From Hyphomicrobiales bacterium (lineage in GTDB: Bacteria > Pseudomonadota > Alphaproteobacteria > Rhizobiales > Beijerinckiaceae), in the NCBI GenBank assembly GCA_016716745.1, contig JADJVD010000004.1, forward strand, positions 483,956 through 547,955: 64,000 nt of DNA, in the 5' to 3' direction. The position numbers and the translations under genes are program-made. This document shows positions 52,931 to 61,793 of this stretch, in pieces. The notes beneath the pieces are model-generated. The model saw nothing but the letters and a program-made list of their open reading frames with translations. It was not told where the DNA came from and searched no databases. Within the stretch, counting starts at the first letter, position 1. Each line of letters begins with the position of its first letter.

Positions 52931-53467
52931 ATGTCGGGCAGCGTCAACAAGGTCATCCTGATCGGCAATCTCGGCCGCGACCCGGAAGTGCGCCGGATGA
53001 ACTCGGGCGATCCGGTCGTCAATTTCTCCGTCGCGACCACCGAGAGCTGGCGCGACAAGGCCTCCGGCGAGCGCAAGGATCGCACGGAGTGGCACAACAT
53101 CGTCATCTTCAACGAGAATCTCGGCCGCATCGCCGAGCAATATCTGAAGAAGGGCTCCAAGGTGTATCTGGAGGGCCAGCTCCAGACCCGCGAATACACC
53201 GACAAGGACGGCAACCAGCGCAAGGTGACCGAGGTGGTGCTGCAGCGCTTCCGCGGCGAGCTGACGCTGCTCGATTCGCGCGGCGGCGGCCGCGGCGCCG
53301 ACGACATGGACGGCGGCGGCTATGGCGAGCGCTCGGGCGGCTCGGGCGGCGGCCAGTCCTTCGGGCGCTCCTCGCCGATGGAGCGGCGCCCGGCAGCCGG
53401 CGGCGGCAGTGGCGGCGGCGGCGGGCGGGGCTCGTCCGCGCCGATCGACGACGACATTCCGTTCTGA
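52931..53467 (+). CDS. ssb: Single-stranded DNA-binding protein
   Basis: A 178-residue protein. The OB-fold (residues 1-115) begins MSGSVNKVILIGNLGRDPEVR and includes WHNIVIFNENLGRIAEQYLKKGSKVYLEGQLQTREY. A Gly-rich disordered linker follows, ending in the acidic tip DDDIPF that recruits repair and replication proteins, including the chi subunit encoded at 44493. The LexA box upstream indicates SOS induction. Confidence 0.98.
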   Translation: MSGSVNKVILIGNLGRDPEVRRMNSGDPVVNFSVATTESWRDKASGERKDRTEWHNIVIFNENLGRIAEQYLKKGSKVYLEGQLQTREYTDKDGNQRKVTEVVLQRFRGELTLLDSRGGGRGADDMDGGGYGERSGGSGGGQSFGRSSPMERRPAAGGGSGGGGGRGSSAPIDDDIPF

Positions 53468-53532
53468 GGCTTTCCTTTTCGCGGCCGCGTGAGGCAAGCT
53501 CGCGCCGAGGCGTTCAGGGAGGGATTTCTGCG

Positions 53533-54726
53533 ATGAAAAAGATGCTGATAGCTCTCGCCGCGGGGGCGGCGATGGCCCTGTCTGTCGCAAGCGCCGGGGC
53601 GCAGGACATGATCGTCGAAAAGAAGGTGTTCGAACTGCCCTCGATGACGACCATCGGCGGCAAGGCGATCAAGAACGTCAGGATCGGCTACGAGACCTAC
53701 GGAACGCTCAACGCCGACAAGTCCAACGCGATCCTGATTGCGCATTTCTTCTCCGGCACCAGCCACGCCGCCGGCAAATACGACGCCGCCGACAAGGCGC
53801 CGGGCTATTGGGATTATCTGATCGGCCCCGGCAAGGCGGTCGACACCAACAAGTATTTCGTCATCGCCTCGGACACGCTGGTCAACCTCAACACCGGCGA
53901 CCCGAAGGTGACGACGACCGGCCCGGCCTCGATCAATCCCGACACCGGCAAGCCCTATGCGATGAGCTTCCCCGTCGTGACGATCGGCGATTTCGTGCGG
54001 GCGCAGAAGGCGCTGGTCGACTCGTTCGGGATCGCGAAGCTGCACGCCGTGATGGGCGCCTCGATGGGCGGGCTGCAAACCTACGAGTGGGCCGCGACCT
54101 ATCCGGACTCGGTGGATCGCATCATTCCGGTGATCGCCGCCGCCGATCCAGGCCCGTGGCTGATCGCCTGGCTCAGCGTCTGGGGCGCGCCGATCACGGT
54201 CGACCCCAACTGGAACGGCGGCGACTATTACGGCAAGGAGCCGCCTAAGGCCGGTCTGACGCAGGCGCTGAAGGTCGTCTCGCTGCACGCCAACCACTGG
54301 CTGTGGGCGGACAAGACGTTCGGAAACGCCTGGGCGGACGAGGCGAAGAACCCGCTCGAGGCGATGGGGAACAAGTACAAGATCGAGGCGGCGCTCGAGG
54401 CGGGCGGCGCCGCGCGCGCCGCGCTCGCGGACGCCAACCACTTCCTCTATCTCGTCAAGGCGAACCAGACCTTCGTGCCGGGCGCCGGCGCCGGCGCGAA
54501 GACGGCGGCCGAGGGGATCAAACGCATCAAGGCGAAGACGCTGATGCTCTACGCGCCGGGCGATCAGGTGTTCCACGCCGACAGCGTGCGCGCCGGCGCC
54601 GAGGCGCTGAAGGCCAACGGGGTCAGCGTCGAGACCGGCGAGATCGCCGGGAATTTCGGCCATCTCAACGGCGTTCTGGCGATGCAGCCGCATGCCCAGA
54701 AGATCGCCGAATTCCTGTCGAAGTGA
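53533..54726 (+). CDS. Secreted alpha/beta hydrolase, homoserine O-acetyltransferase-like
   Basis: A 397-residue protein with a signal peptide (residues 1-23, cleavage near AGA-Q), followed by a MetX-type alpha/beta hydrolase fold. IGYETYGTLNADKSNAILI is the MetX-like entry. The nucleophile elbow is VMGASMGGLQTYEWA, the acid is in LMLYAPGDQVFHAD and the catalytic His in FGHLNGVL. MetX itself is cytosolic, so an exported relative probably acts as an esterase or acyltransferase on an unknown periplasmic substrate. GGGAGGG precedes the ATG. Confidence 0.85.
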   Translation: MKKMLIALAAGAAMALSVASAGAQDMIVEKKVFELPSMTTIGGKAIKNVRIGYETYGTLNADKSNAILIAHFFSGTSHAAGKYDAADKAPGYWDYLIGPGKAVDTNKYFVIASDTLVNLNTGDPKVTTTGPASINPDTGKPYAMSFPVVTIGDFVRAQKALVDSFGIAKLHAVMGASMGGLQTYEWAATYPDSVDRIIPVIAAADPGPWLIAWLSVWGAPITVDPNWNGGDYYGKEPPKAGLTQALKVVSLHANHWLWADKTFGNAWADEAKNPLEAMGNKYKIEAALEAGGAARAALADANHFLYLVKANQTFVPGAGAGAKTAAEGIKRIKAKTLMLYAPGDQVFHADSVRAGAEALKANGVSVETGEIAGNFGHLNGVLAMQPHAQKIAEFLSK

Positions 54727-54741
54727 GCGGGGCGGGCGCGG

Positions 54742-55377
54742 CTACTTCACGCCGCGCCCGATCTCCATGACGCCGTCGACGACGAACTGCACCGCAAGCG
54801 CGGCGAGGATGACGCCGAGCAGGCGCGTGAGAACGATCTCGCCGGTGACGCCGAGCAGCGCGGCGAGCCGGTCGGCCGCGAGATAGACCAGCCAGCACGA
54901 GCCGCACACGAGCGCGACGACGGCGAGCAGCGCCATGCTCTGCACCGGGTCGCCATTGGCGCGCCCGGCGAGCAGGATCGTCGCGGTGATCGCGCCCGGC
55001 CCCGCCATCAGCGGAATGGCGAGCGGGAAGGCGGCGACGTTGCGGATGTGGTCGACCGTGATCGCCGTGTTGGCGAGCGAGGATTTGCGCTTCGTGCGCA
55101 GCTCGAACACCATTTCGAAGGCGATGTAGAACAGCAGCAGCCCGCCGGCGATGCGGAACGCGGCGAGCGAGATGCCGAGGGCGCGCAGCACCGCGTCGCC
55201 GACGAAGCCGAACACCGCCAGAATGCCGAAGGCGATGGCGACGGCGCGCCAGGCGACCTGCGCGCGCTCGCCCTTCGACATGCCGTGGGTGACGCCGAGG
55301 AAGATCGGCGCGAGGCCCGGCGGATCGACGGTGACGAGCAGCGTCACCAGCGCGGATTTCACGAAATCGACCAGCAT
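54742..55377 (-). CDS. MarC family integral membrane protein
   Basis: A 211-residue protein with six predicted helices. Family features are TVDPPGLAPIFLGVTHGMS in the first loop, AFRIAGGLLLFYIAFEMVF, and AAFPLAIPLMAGPGAITATILLAG with the N-P/G-rich turn. The MarC family was once linked to antibiotic resistance, but its transport role remains unproven. It converges with the preceding hydrolase gene (15 bp between stops) and is divergent from gyrA. Confidence 0.9.
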   Translation of the reverse strand: MLVDFVKSALVTLLVTVDPPGLAPIFLGVTHGMSKGERAQVAWRAVAIAFGILAVFGFVGDAVLRALGISLAAFRIAGGLLLFYIAFEMVFELRTKRKSSLANTAITVDHIRNVAAFPLAIPLMAGPGAITATILLAGRANGDPVQSMALLAVVALVCGSCWLVYLAADRLAALLGVTGEIVLTRLLGVILAALAVQFVVDGVMEIGRGVK

Positions 55378-55543
55378 CGCCCCCTCCTGCGCCCCGCCGC
55401 CGCCGCCAAACGATAAGATGGGCGAATAGCAGACTGAAAAACAACAGGTTTTATCCAGCCCGAAAGAGCCCGCGAAATTGGCGTCGCGGCAGGGAATCGG
55501 ATAGACAGATCATTGATTTTCCTCACCTCCGGATCCGATTCTC

Positions 55544-58270
55544 TTGGCCGACGACAAGTCCGACGGGACGCCCCGCGAGCCCTCCGACATCCGCCCGGTG
55601 TCGATCGCCGACGAAATGCGCCGCTCCTATCTCGATTACGCGATGAGCGTGATCGTCTCGCGCGCGCTGCCCGACGTGCGCGACGGGCTGAAGCCCGTGC
55701 ACCGGCGCATTCTCTACTCGATGATCGAGAACGGCTACACGCCGGACAAGCCGTATCGCAAATCGGCGCGCGTCGTCGGCGACGTGATCGGTAAGTATCA
55801 CCCGCACGGCGACCAGTCGATTTACGACGCGCTGGTGCGCATGGCGCAGGATTTCTCCATGCGCCTGCCGCTGGCGGACGGGCAGGGCAATTTCGGCTCG
55901 GTCGACGGCGATCCGCCGGCGGCGATGCGTTACACCGAGGTGCGCCTCGCCGAAGCGGCGATGCCGCTGCTGACCGATCTCGACAAGGACACGGTCGACT
56001 TCCAGCCCAACTACGACGGCTCGGAGCGCGAGCCGACCGTGTTGCCGGCGGCGTTCCCGAACCTGCTCGCCAACGGCGCCGGCGGCATCGCCGTCGGCAT
56101 GGCGACGAATATCCCGCCGCACAATCTCGGCGAGCTCTGCGACGCCGTGTTCGCGATGATGGACGATCCGGCCATCACGCCGGAGCGGCTGATGGAGATC
56201 GTGCCCGGCCCGGACTTCCCGACCGGCGGGCGCATTCTCGGGCGCGGCGGCATCCGCTCGGCCTATCTCACGGGGCGCGGCTCGATCGTCATGCGCGCCA
56301 AGGTCGCCGTCGAGGAGATCCGCAAGGATCGCGAGGCGCTGATCGTCACCGAGATTCCGTTCCAGGTGAACAAGGCGTCGCTGGTCGAGAAGATCGCCGA
56401 ACTCGTGCGCGAGAAGCGCGTCGAGGGCATCTCGGAGCTGCGCGACGAGTCCGATCGCGACGGCATGCGCATCGTCGTCGAGCTGAAGCGCGACGCGGTG
56501 GCGGATGTGGTGCTGAACCAGCTCTGGCGCTACTCGCCGCTGCAATCGACCTTCGGCGCGAACATGATCGCGCTGAACGGGGGCCGGCCGGAAATGCTGA
56601 CCCTGCGGGACTTCCTGCAGGCGTTCCTCGATTTCCGCGAGGACGTGGTCACCCGCCGCACCAAGTATCTGCTCGGCAAGGCGCGCGACTCCGCTCACAT
56701 CCAGGTCGGCCTCGCCATCGCCGTCGCCAACATCGACGAGGTGATCCGCCTCATCCGCACCTCGCCGGACACGGCGACGGCGCGGCAGGCGCTGATGGAC
56801 CGCGCCTGGCCGGCGCGCGACATGGCGCCGTTGATCGCGCTGATCGCCGATCCGCGCCACGCCATCGCCGAGGACGGCACGATCCGCCTGTCGGAGGCGC
56901 AGGCGCGCGCCATTCTCGAATTGCGCCTCGCCCGCCTCACCGCCCTCGGACGCGACGAGATCGAGGCAGAACTGACCAAGCTGGCGACGCAGATCGCCGA
57001 TTATCTCGACATCCTGCGCTCGCGCGCCCGCGTCTTCGGCATCGTGCGGCAGGAGCTGAGCGACATCCGCGCCAAATTCGCCACGCCGCGCCGGACCGAG
57101 ATCGTCGAGTCCGACGCCGACATGGAGGACGAAGACCTCATCCAGCGCGAGGACATGGTCGTCACCGTCAGCCACGCCGGCTACGTCAAGCGCGTGCCGC
57201 TCTCGACCTACCGGGCGCAGCGGCGCGGCGGCAAGGGCCGCGCCGGCATGGAGACGCGCGAGGAGGATTTCGTCCAACGCCTGTTCGTCGCCTCGACGCA
57301 TCAGCCGGTGCTGTTCTTCTCCTCGATGGGGCAGGTCTACAAGGAGAAGGTGTGGCGCCTGCCGCTCGCCGCGCCGCAATCGCGCGGCAAGGCGCTGGTC
57401 AACATGCTGCCGCTGGAGCAGGGCGAGCGCATCGCCGCGATCATGCCGCTGCCCGAGGACGAGGCGACGTGGGAGGCGCTCGACGTGATGTTCGCGACCA
57501 CCGGCGGCACGGTCCGGCGCAACAAGCTGTCCGATTTCGCGCAGGTGAACCGCGCCGGCAAGATCGCCATGAAGCTCGACGAGGGCGAGGGCATCGTCGA
57601 CGTCGCCATCTGTTCGGAGCGCGACGACGTGCTGCTGACGACGGCGGAAGGCCAGTGCATCCGCTTCGCGGTGGACGACGTGCGCGTCTTCAAGGGGCGC
57701 GACTCGATGGGCGTGCGCGGCGTCAGCCTCGCGGACGGCGACCGGGTGATCTCGCTCGCCATCCTGCGCCATGTCGAGGCGGGCGGCGACGAGCGCGCCG
57801 CCTTCCTCAAGCGCAGCCGCGCCGTCGCCGGCGAGGCGACGAACGAGGAGAATGGCGAGGCGCTGATGGAGGAGGGCCACAGCGTCGAGCCGGCCGCCAG
57901 CCTGTCGCTCGACCGCTACGCCGAGATGTCGGCCGCCGAGCAGGTGATCCTCACCGTCTCCGAGAACGGCTACGGCAAGCGCACCTCGTCCTACGAGTAC
58001 CGCATCACCGGCCGCGGCGGCAAAGGCATCGTCGCCATGGCGGTGAACGAGCGCAACGGCCCGCTGGTCGGCTCGTTCCCCGTCGAAGACCGCGACCAGA
58101 TCATGCTGGTGACCGATGGCGGCCAGCTCATCCGGTGCCCCGTCGACCAGATCCGCCAGACCGGCCGCACCGCGCAGGGCGTCATCGTCTTCAACACGGC
58201 GGAGGACGAGAAGGTCGTCTCGGTCGAGCGCGTCGGCGAGCCGGAGGAGGAGGGCGAGGCGGAGGCGTAA
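55544..58270 (+). CDS. gyrA: DNA gyrase subunit A
   Basis: A 908-residue type II topoisomerase subunit. A TTG start at 55544 gives the usual N-terminus ADDKSDGTPREPSDIRPVSIADEMRRSYLDYAMSVIV. The catalytic tyrosine is Tyr130 in AAMRYTEVRL. The GyrA-box QRRGGKG at the start of the C-terminal beta-pinwheel marks gyrase rather than topoisomerase IV. The quinolone-determining region reads HPHGDQSIYDALVRM, with Gln91 at the place of E. coli Ser83 and Asp95 at Asp87. A 30-residue Glu/Ala-rich insertion near residue 765 is seen. coaD, its usual neighbour in this class, is displaced by the insert at 58296-61003. Confidence 0.97.
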   Translation: MADDKSDGTPREPSDIRPVSIADEMRRSYLDYAMSVIVSRALPDVRDGLKPVHRRILYSMIENGYTPDKPYRKSARVVGDVIGKYHPHGDQSIYDALVRMAQDFSMRLPLADGQGNFGSVDGDPPAAMRYTEVRLAEAAMPLLTDLDKDTVDFQPNYDGSEREPTVLPAAFPNLLANGAGGIAVGMATNIPPHNLGELCDAVFAMMDDPAITPERLMEIVPGPDFPTGGRILGRGGIRSAYLTGRGSIVMRAKVAVEEIRKDREALIVTEIPFQVNKASLVEKIAELVREKRVEGISELRDESDRDGMRIVVELKRDAVADVVLNQLWRYSPLQSTFGANMIALNGGRPEMLTLRDFLQAFLDFREDVVTRRTKYLLGKARDSAHIQVGLAIAVANIDEVIRLIRTSPDTATARQALMDRAWPARDMAPLIALIADPRHAIAEDGTIRLSEAQARAILELRLARLTALGRDEIEAELTKLATQIADYLDILRSRARVFGIVRQELSDIRAKFATPRRTEIVESDADMEDEDLIQREDMVVTVSHAGYVKRVPLSTYRAQRRGGKGRAGMETREEDFVQRLFVASTHQPVLFFSSMGQVYKEKVWRLPLAAPQSRGKALVNMLPLEQGERIAAIMPLPEDEATWEALDVMFATTGGTVRRNKLSDFAQVNRAGKIAMKLDEGEGIVDVAICSERDDVLLTTAEGQCIRFAVDDVRVFKGRDSMGVRGVSLADGDRVISLAILRHVEAGGDERAAFLKRSRAVAGEATNEENGEALMEEGHSVEPAASLSLDRYAEMSAAEQVILTVSENGYGKRTSSYEYRITGRGGKGIVAMAVNERNGPLVGSFPVEDRDQIMLVTDGGQLIRCPVDQIRQTGRTAQGVIVFNTAEDEKVVSVERVGEPEEEGEAEA

Positions 58271-58295
58271 TGGCTTCGCATCGCGCGCCCGCCGA

Positions 58296-59438
58296 TCAGG
58301 TCCTGCGCGTTCCGAAGATGCGCATCCACAGGCTGACATGGTCGAGCCAGGCCTGCGTCTTCGGAGGCAGGCCGGGCTTGACCGCCGCCAGCTCGACGTC
58401 GGAATCCTTCAGGAGCTGTTCGTGCGGCCGCAGCCGCGTCATCAGCGCGTTGAGCAGGGCCAGCGTCGTCTTGGGCGCCACGGAGCCCAGCACGTCGATG
58501 TGATGCTGGTTGAAGAACACGCGCACGACGAGGTTGTTCTCGAACCCGGTCGCCTCGGCGCGATTGCTCAGCATCCCCGTCTCCGGCGCATAGCCCGCCG
58601 CCTTGCCGACCAGCGTCAGCCACAGCTCGCTGTACCATTCGAGGTAGCGCCGGTTCTGCACATGCAAATGCTTCTTCAGCTTGGTTCCGTGCCGGGTCAG
58701 GAAGTCTTCGGCCAGTCCCTTGCAGATCATGTAGCCGAGAACGTAGCGCGGGTTCGAGAGATAGACCGAGGAGCCGTGAATGCCGGGCATGGGCAGCACG
58801 CTCGTCGCCTTCGCCCGGTTCGAGGGGCCCTTGAAGATGTCGTGGGCCTGAAAGATGTAGTCGCACGCCTCCATCTGCGGGATGACGATGAGTTCGTCGA
58901 CATTCGGGGCGATCGTGTTGGTGCTGACGTTCGCGTGCAACGGGATGTTGAGCGCCGGATCGCCGATGACCGGATCGTGCAGGAACAGGTTGCAGCGAAT
59001 GTCGGGCGCGTATTTCGACAACGCGTTGGCGCTCTTGATGCTGGAGATCGAGCCGCGGCTCCAGCCGAAGAAGTTGACGACTGTCGGCTTGACGACGAGC
59101 ACGGTTCCCACCGTCGCCTTGGTCGCCTCGTCGAGGCCGACGCCGAGGCCCTGCGCGATGTATTTCTGACCGGTGGGCGTCGTCGCCAGCGCGCCCATCG
59201 CGGGCCCGAGCGCGACCATCTCGAGCGCGCGCGCTGCGGCCGCGCTCATCGTCGGCGCGCCGTTCTTCTGTTTCATCGCCAGATCGGACCCGACGCCGGG
59301 GTTGATGATCCAGTCCTTGCCGCGCACGCCCAGCGTGTTCTTCGCGGTCGTCGCGATGATGTCGTCGCTGTTCTCGTCGAAGGCGGTGCCGCAGTCGTAG
59401 ACCGTCAGAACGCTCAATTCAGCCCCCGAAAATTCCAT
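58296..59438 (-). CDS. Putative lipase-like alpha/beta hydrolase (DUF2235/Tle1-like pattern)
   Basis: A 380-residue protein without a signal peptide. I do not recognise a named family, but the motif order is telling: an N-terminal strand LTVYDCGTAFDEN (10-22), the nucleophile elbow VVNFFGWSRGSISSIKSANAL with GWSRG at 125-129, a strand ending in an aspartate, CNLFLHDPVIGDP (Asp155), and PMPGIHGSSVYL (His221). DUF2235/Tle1-type phospholipases show GFSRGA, FDTV and PGxHSDVGG in the same order. A serine hydrolase, possibly an effector or toxin, is therefore inferred. The C-terminal third (about 250-380) has no counterpart I can name. It lies downstream of, and on the same strand as, the 12-TM gene. 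Confidence 0.6.
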   Translation of the reverse strand: MEFSGAELSVLTVYDCGTAFDENSDDIIATTAKNTLGVRGKDWIINPGVGSDLAMKQKNGAPTMSAAAARALEMVALGPAMGALATTPTGQKYIAQGLGVGLDEATKATVGTVLVVKPTVVNFFGWSRGSISSIKSANALSKYAPDIRCNLFLHDPVIGDPALNIPLHANVSTNTIAPNVDELIVIPQMEACDYIFQAHDIFKGPSNRAKATSVLPMPGIHGSSVYLSNPRYVLGYMICKGLAEDFLTRHGTKLKKHLHVQNRRYLEWYSELWLTLVGKAAGYAPETGMLSNRAEATGFENNLVVRVFFNQHHIDVLGSVAPKTTLALLNALMTRLRPHEQLLKDSDVELAAVKPGLPPKTQAWLDHVSLWMRIFGTRRT

Positions 59439-59536
59439 TTCGCCCGAGCGGGCAAAATCCAGAGTCTCGAAAGCGTCAGCGTAACGCTCGGTCGCGCGGT
59501 AAAATGTGCCAAATCACACGCGGGAGGGCTCGCCGC

Positions 59537-61003
59537 TCATTCCGCGCCTTCGCGCATCTGCTCGGCCTGACGGCGACGGTCGCGGCGGCGGGCGACTAGC
59601 ACTGGGACAATCATCAATCCTGAGAAAACCAACGAAGCGACGCCCGACACGTGTGCTGGCGGTTGCCAAAGAGCGTCTGCGCTCTGACGGCCGATGGCGT
59701 TCGCAATTAAATCGCTCAGCATGCCTATAATCAAAGCTATACACATCATCGCCATCAAGCAATAATACATAAATGCCCCAAAGCACAAATTTTTGTACTG
59801 GATGTCGATATTTTTACTTGTGGATGTCCCTATCCCTCGCGGCGTTAGATCCTGCGGAGGGCGATGAACGGGAGCAAACCAAACGACAATAAAGAGCGAC
59901 AACGCGAGCATGATGGGCGCCGGGAGCACTGCGGGCCATAGCAGGAAATATGTCCAGGGCCCGCACACCGTGGGAAACAGGCGAAGGATCAGATCGGCTG
60001 CGATCATCGGCACAAGAAGGATCGCCGCGCCTGCAAACAGGGGGTTTATCCCGGCTTCGTAGGCACGCGCGTAAGCGACGGGCGCCAATAGTCCGACGAC
60101 GATAAGAAACGGCGGGTACTGGAGGGCGACGGCAAACCATGATTTGCTCGACGGCACGGCCGCGCCCACGCCAGCGATCCAGAGCATGACCGGCAAGACG
60201 ATCAGCAAGCGTCGCCTGATCTCCTGCGCGTCGCCGCCGAATCTCGGCGGCGTCGGATTGGCGAGGAGACGCTTGGCGAAGCTCGCACCTGCGCCGATAG
60301 CGTCGGCGCGGCGGGCCATTAGCATAGAGAATATTGTGAGAACTACAAATGCTGATTGCACTATTGTTTCGAATAAAACGCGTGGCGGACTTAATTGGCG
60401 ATGCCAAATAGCATCGCTAAATATAGACGTATCTGATTTTACTTTCAGTGCTACTAAATAAATGACAATCTGCAAAATCCAGACAGTAACTGGCGCTATA
60501 GACGCGACGCAAGCACTAATAGCACCAAGATACCAAGGTTGTTTCGGGTCCGGCGCGCCGGCGCAGGGCGGCGGTCTATGCGTTGGCGCGAGCCAAACCA
60601 AAAAGAAGATCGTCGCCGCGAAAATCCCGGGCGCCGGGATGACGGGGAGCGATTTCGGTACGTGTTCCCAAACCGCCCATGTTTGAGGAAACAGGCGAAG
60701 GATCAGGTCGGCCACGATGATCGGGGAAAGCCAGATCGCTATCGATATCAAGTGGGGGAGAAAGTCCGCGTCGCGCGCGCGTGCGATTGCGACAGGCGCC
60801 AGCAGTCCGACGAAGATCAGGAGCGACAGGTATTGAAGGCCGACGACAAGCCACACGCTGGTTGGCGACATAGCTGCGCCGAAGCCTGCAATCCCGAGCA
60901 GGAGCGGCGCGCCGATCAGCAGCCGCCGCCCGACGGCAAGGGCGTAGTCGCCGGACCCCAGTGGGGTCGGATATGCAAGGAACGGCTTCAAGAAAGACGT
61001 CAT
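59537..61003 (-). CDS. Membrane protein of two tandem 6-TM modules
   Basis: A 488-residue protein with about twelve hydrophobic helices. It consists of two halves: residues 1-238 and about 239-475. Matching pairs are FLAYPTP with LLANPTP, GLLAPVAIARA with GLLAPVAYARA, IVADLILRLFP with IAADLILRLFP, VWLAPTHRPP with VWFAPVHRPP, and DAIW...LMARRAD with DALW...LVARRRD. The charged tail RRRDRRRQAEQMREGAE is cytoplasmic. The family is unknown. The start at 61003 is chosen because module 1 then begins where module 2 does; an ATG at 61090 would add 29 residues. Base composition is visibly lower in GC than in flanking genes. It may encode an immunity or transport partner of the downstream hydrolase; this is inference. 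Confidence 0.65.
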   Translation of the reverse strand: MTSFLKPFLAYPTPLGSGDYALAVGRRLLIGAPLLLGIAGFGAAMSPTSVWLVVGLQYLSLLIFVGLLAPVAIARARDADFLPHLISIAIWLSPIIVADLILRLFPQTWAVWEHVPKSLPVIPAPGIFAATIFFLVWLAPTHRPPPCAGAPDPKQPWYLGAISACVASIAPVTVWILQIVIYLVALKVKSDTSIFSDAIWHRQLSPPRVLFETIVQSAFVVLTIFSMLMARRADAIGAGASFAKRLLANPTPPRFGGDAQEIRRRLLIVLPVMLWIAGVGAAVPSSKSWFAVALQYPPFLIVVGLLAPVAYARAYEAGINPLFAGAAILLVPMIAADLILRLFPTVCGPWTYFLLWPAVLPAPIMLALSLFIVVWFAPVHRPPQDLTPRGIGTSTSKNIDIQYKNLCFGAFMYYCLMAMMCIALIIGMLSDLIANAIGRQSADALWQPPAHVSGVASLVFSGLMIVPVLVARRRDRRRQAEQMREGAE

Positions 61004-61168
61004 GGCGTTTGGCTTTGCGGCGCTGTCGACACGGCGCGACGGCGAGAGGCGCGCGATCCCGGGGGCGAAGACACTTCTTTCGCGTAGCATATTTTGGCCG
61101 AGCATTTTCTTCAACGACATTGCGGATACATGCCGGCGCGACGAATTCGCCAGCAACTCCATACACGT

Positions 61169-61197
61169 TTGTCGGCTCCCGCGCGGCGCGCTAACCT
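61169..61197 (+). promoter_or_regulatory. Predicted leaderless promoter of coaD
   Basis: TTGTCG (61169-61174), 17 bp, TAACCT (61192-61197), then 7 nt and the ATG at 61205. Confidence 0.6.
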
Positions 61198-61204
61198 GCG
61201 CGCC

Positions 61205-61714
61205 ATGACCCGCACCGCCTTCTACACGGGCTCGTTCGACCCGCTCACCAACGGCCATCTCGACGTCATCGCCTCCGGCGCGGGGCTGTGCGACCGGATG
61301 GTGATCGCCATCGGCGTGCATCCGGGCAAGACGCCGCTGTTCTCGGCCGAGGAGCGCGCCGCGATGATCCGCGAGGCCTGCGGCGACGTGCTGGAGGCGC
61401 TCGGCGTGCGGCTCGAGGTCGCGACCTTCTCGGGCCTCGCCGTCGAGGCGGCCGCCGCGGCTGGAGCGACGATCATCCTGCGCGGGCTCCGGGACGGGAC
61501 CGATTTCGACTACGAAATGCAGATGGCCGGCATGAACGCCGCCATGCGGCCGCAGATCCAGACCGTCTTTCTGCCCGCCTCGCCGATCGTGCGCCACATC
61601 ACGGCGACGCTGGTGCGCCAGATCGCCGGCATGGGCGGCGACGTCTCGGGTTTCGTTCCGGAGGGAGTCGCCGCCGCGCTCGCCCGGAAATTCCGGGAAA
61701 AACAGGGCCGCTGA
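61205..61714 (+). CDS. coaD: Phosphopantetheine adenylyltransferase
   Basis: A 169-residue nucleotidyltransferase of coenzyme A biosynthesis, joining ATP and 4'-phosphopantetheine. The N-terminal GSFDPLTNGHLDVI holds the T/HxGH nucleotide-binding motif. ILRGLRDGTDFDYEMQMAGMN is the conserved core, and PIVRHITATLVRQIAGMGGDVSGFVP corresponds to the ISSTxVR loop. The length is standard. Its usual upstream neighbour gyrA is separated by the two-gene insert. Confidence 0.97.
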   Translation: MTRTAFYTGSFDPLTNGHLDVIASGAGLCDRMVIAIGVHPGKTPLFSAEERAAMIREACGDVLEALGVRLEVATFSGLAVEAAAAAGATIILRGLRDGTDFDYEMQMAGMNAAMRPQIQTVFLPASPIVRHITATLVRQIAGMGGDVSGFVPEGVAAALARKFREKQGR

Positions 61715-61793
61715 CGGGCGCCTCGCCGCGGCGGCGTGACTTTTGCGCCGATCCGGGGCAGAACCCCGGCCGCATTCGACCTCCGGAGCGCCG

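Noticed and set aside
55523..58339. A 938-codon frame antisense to gyrA
   Set aside because: Shadow of a highly GC-biased gene; no ribosome binding site or domain.
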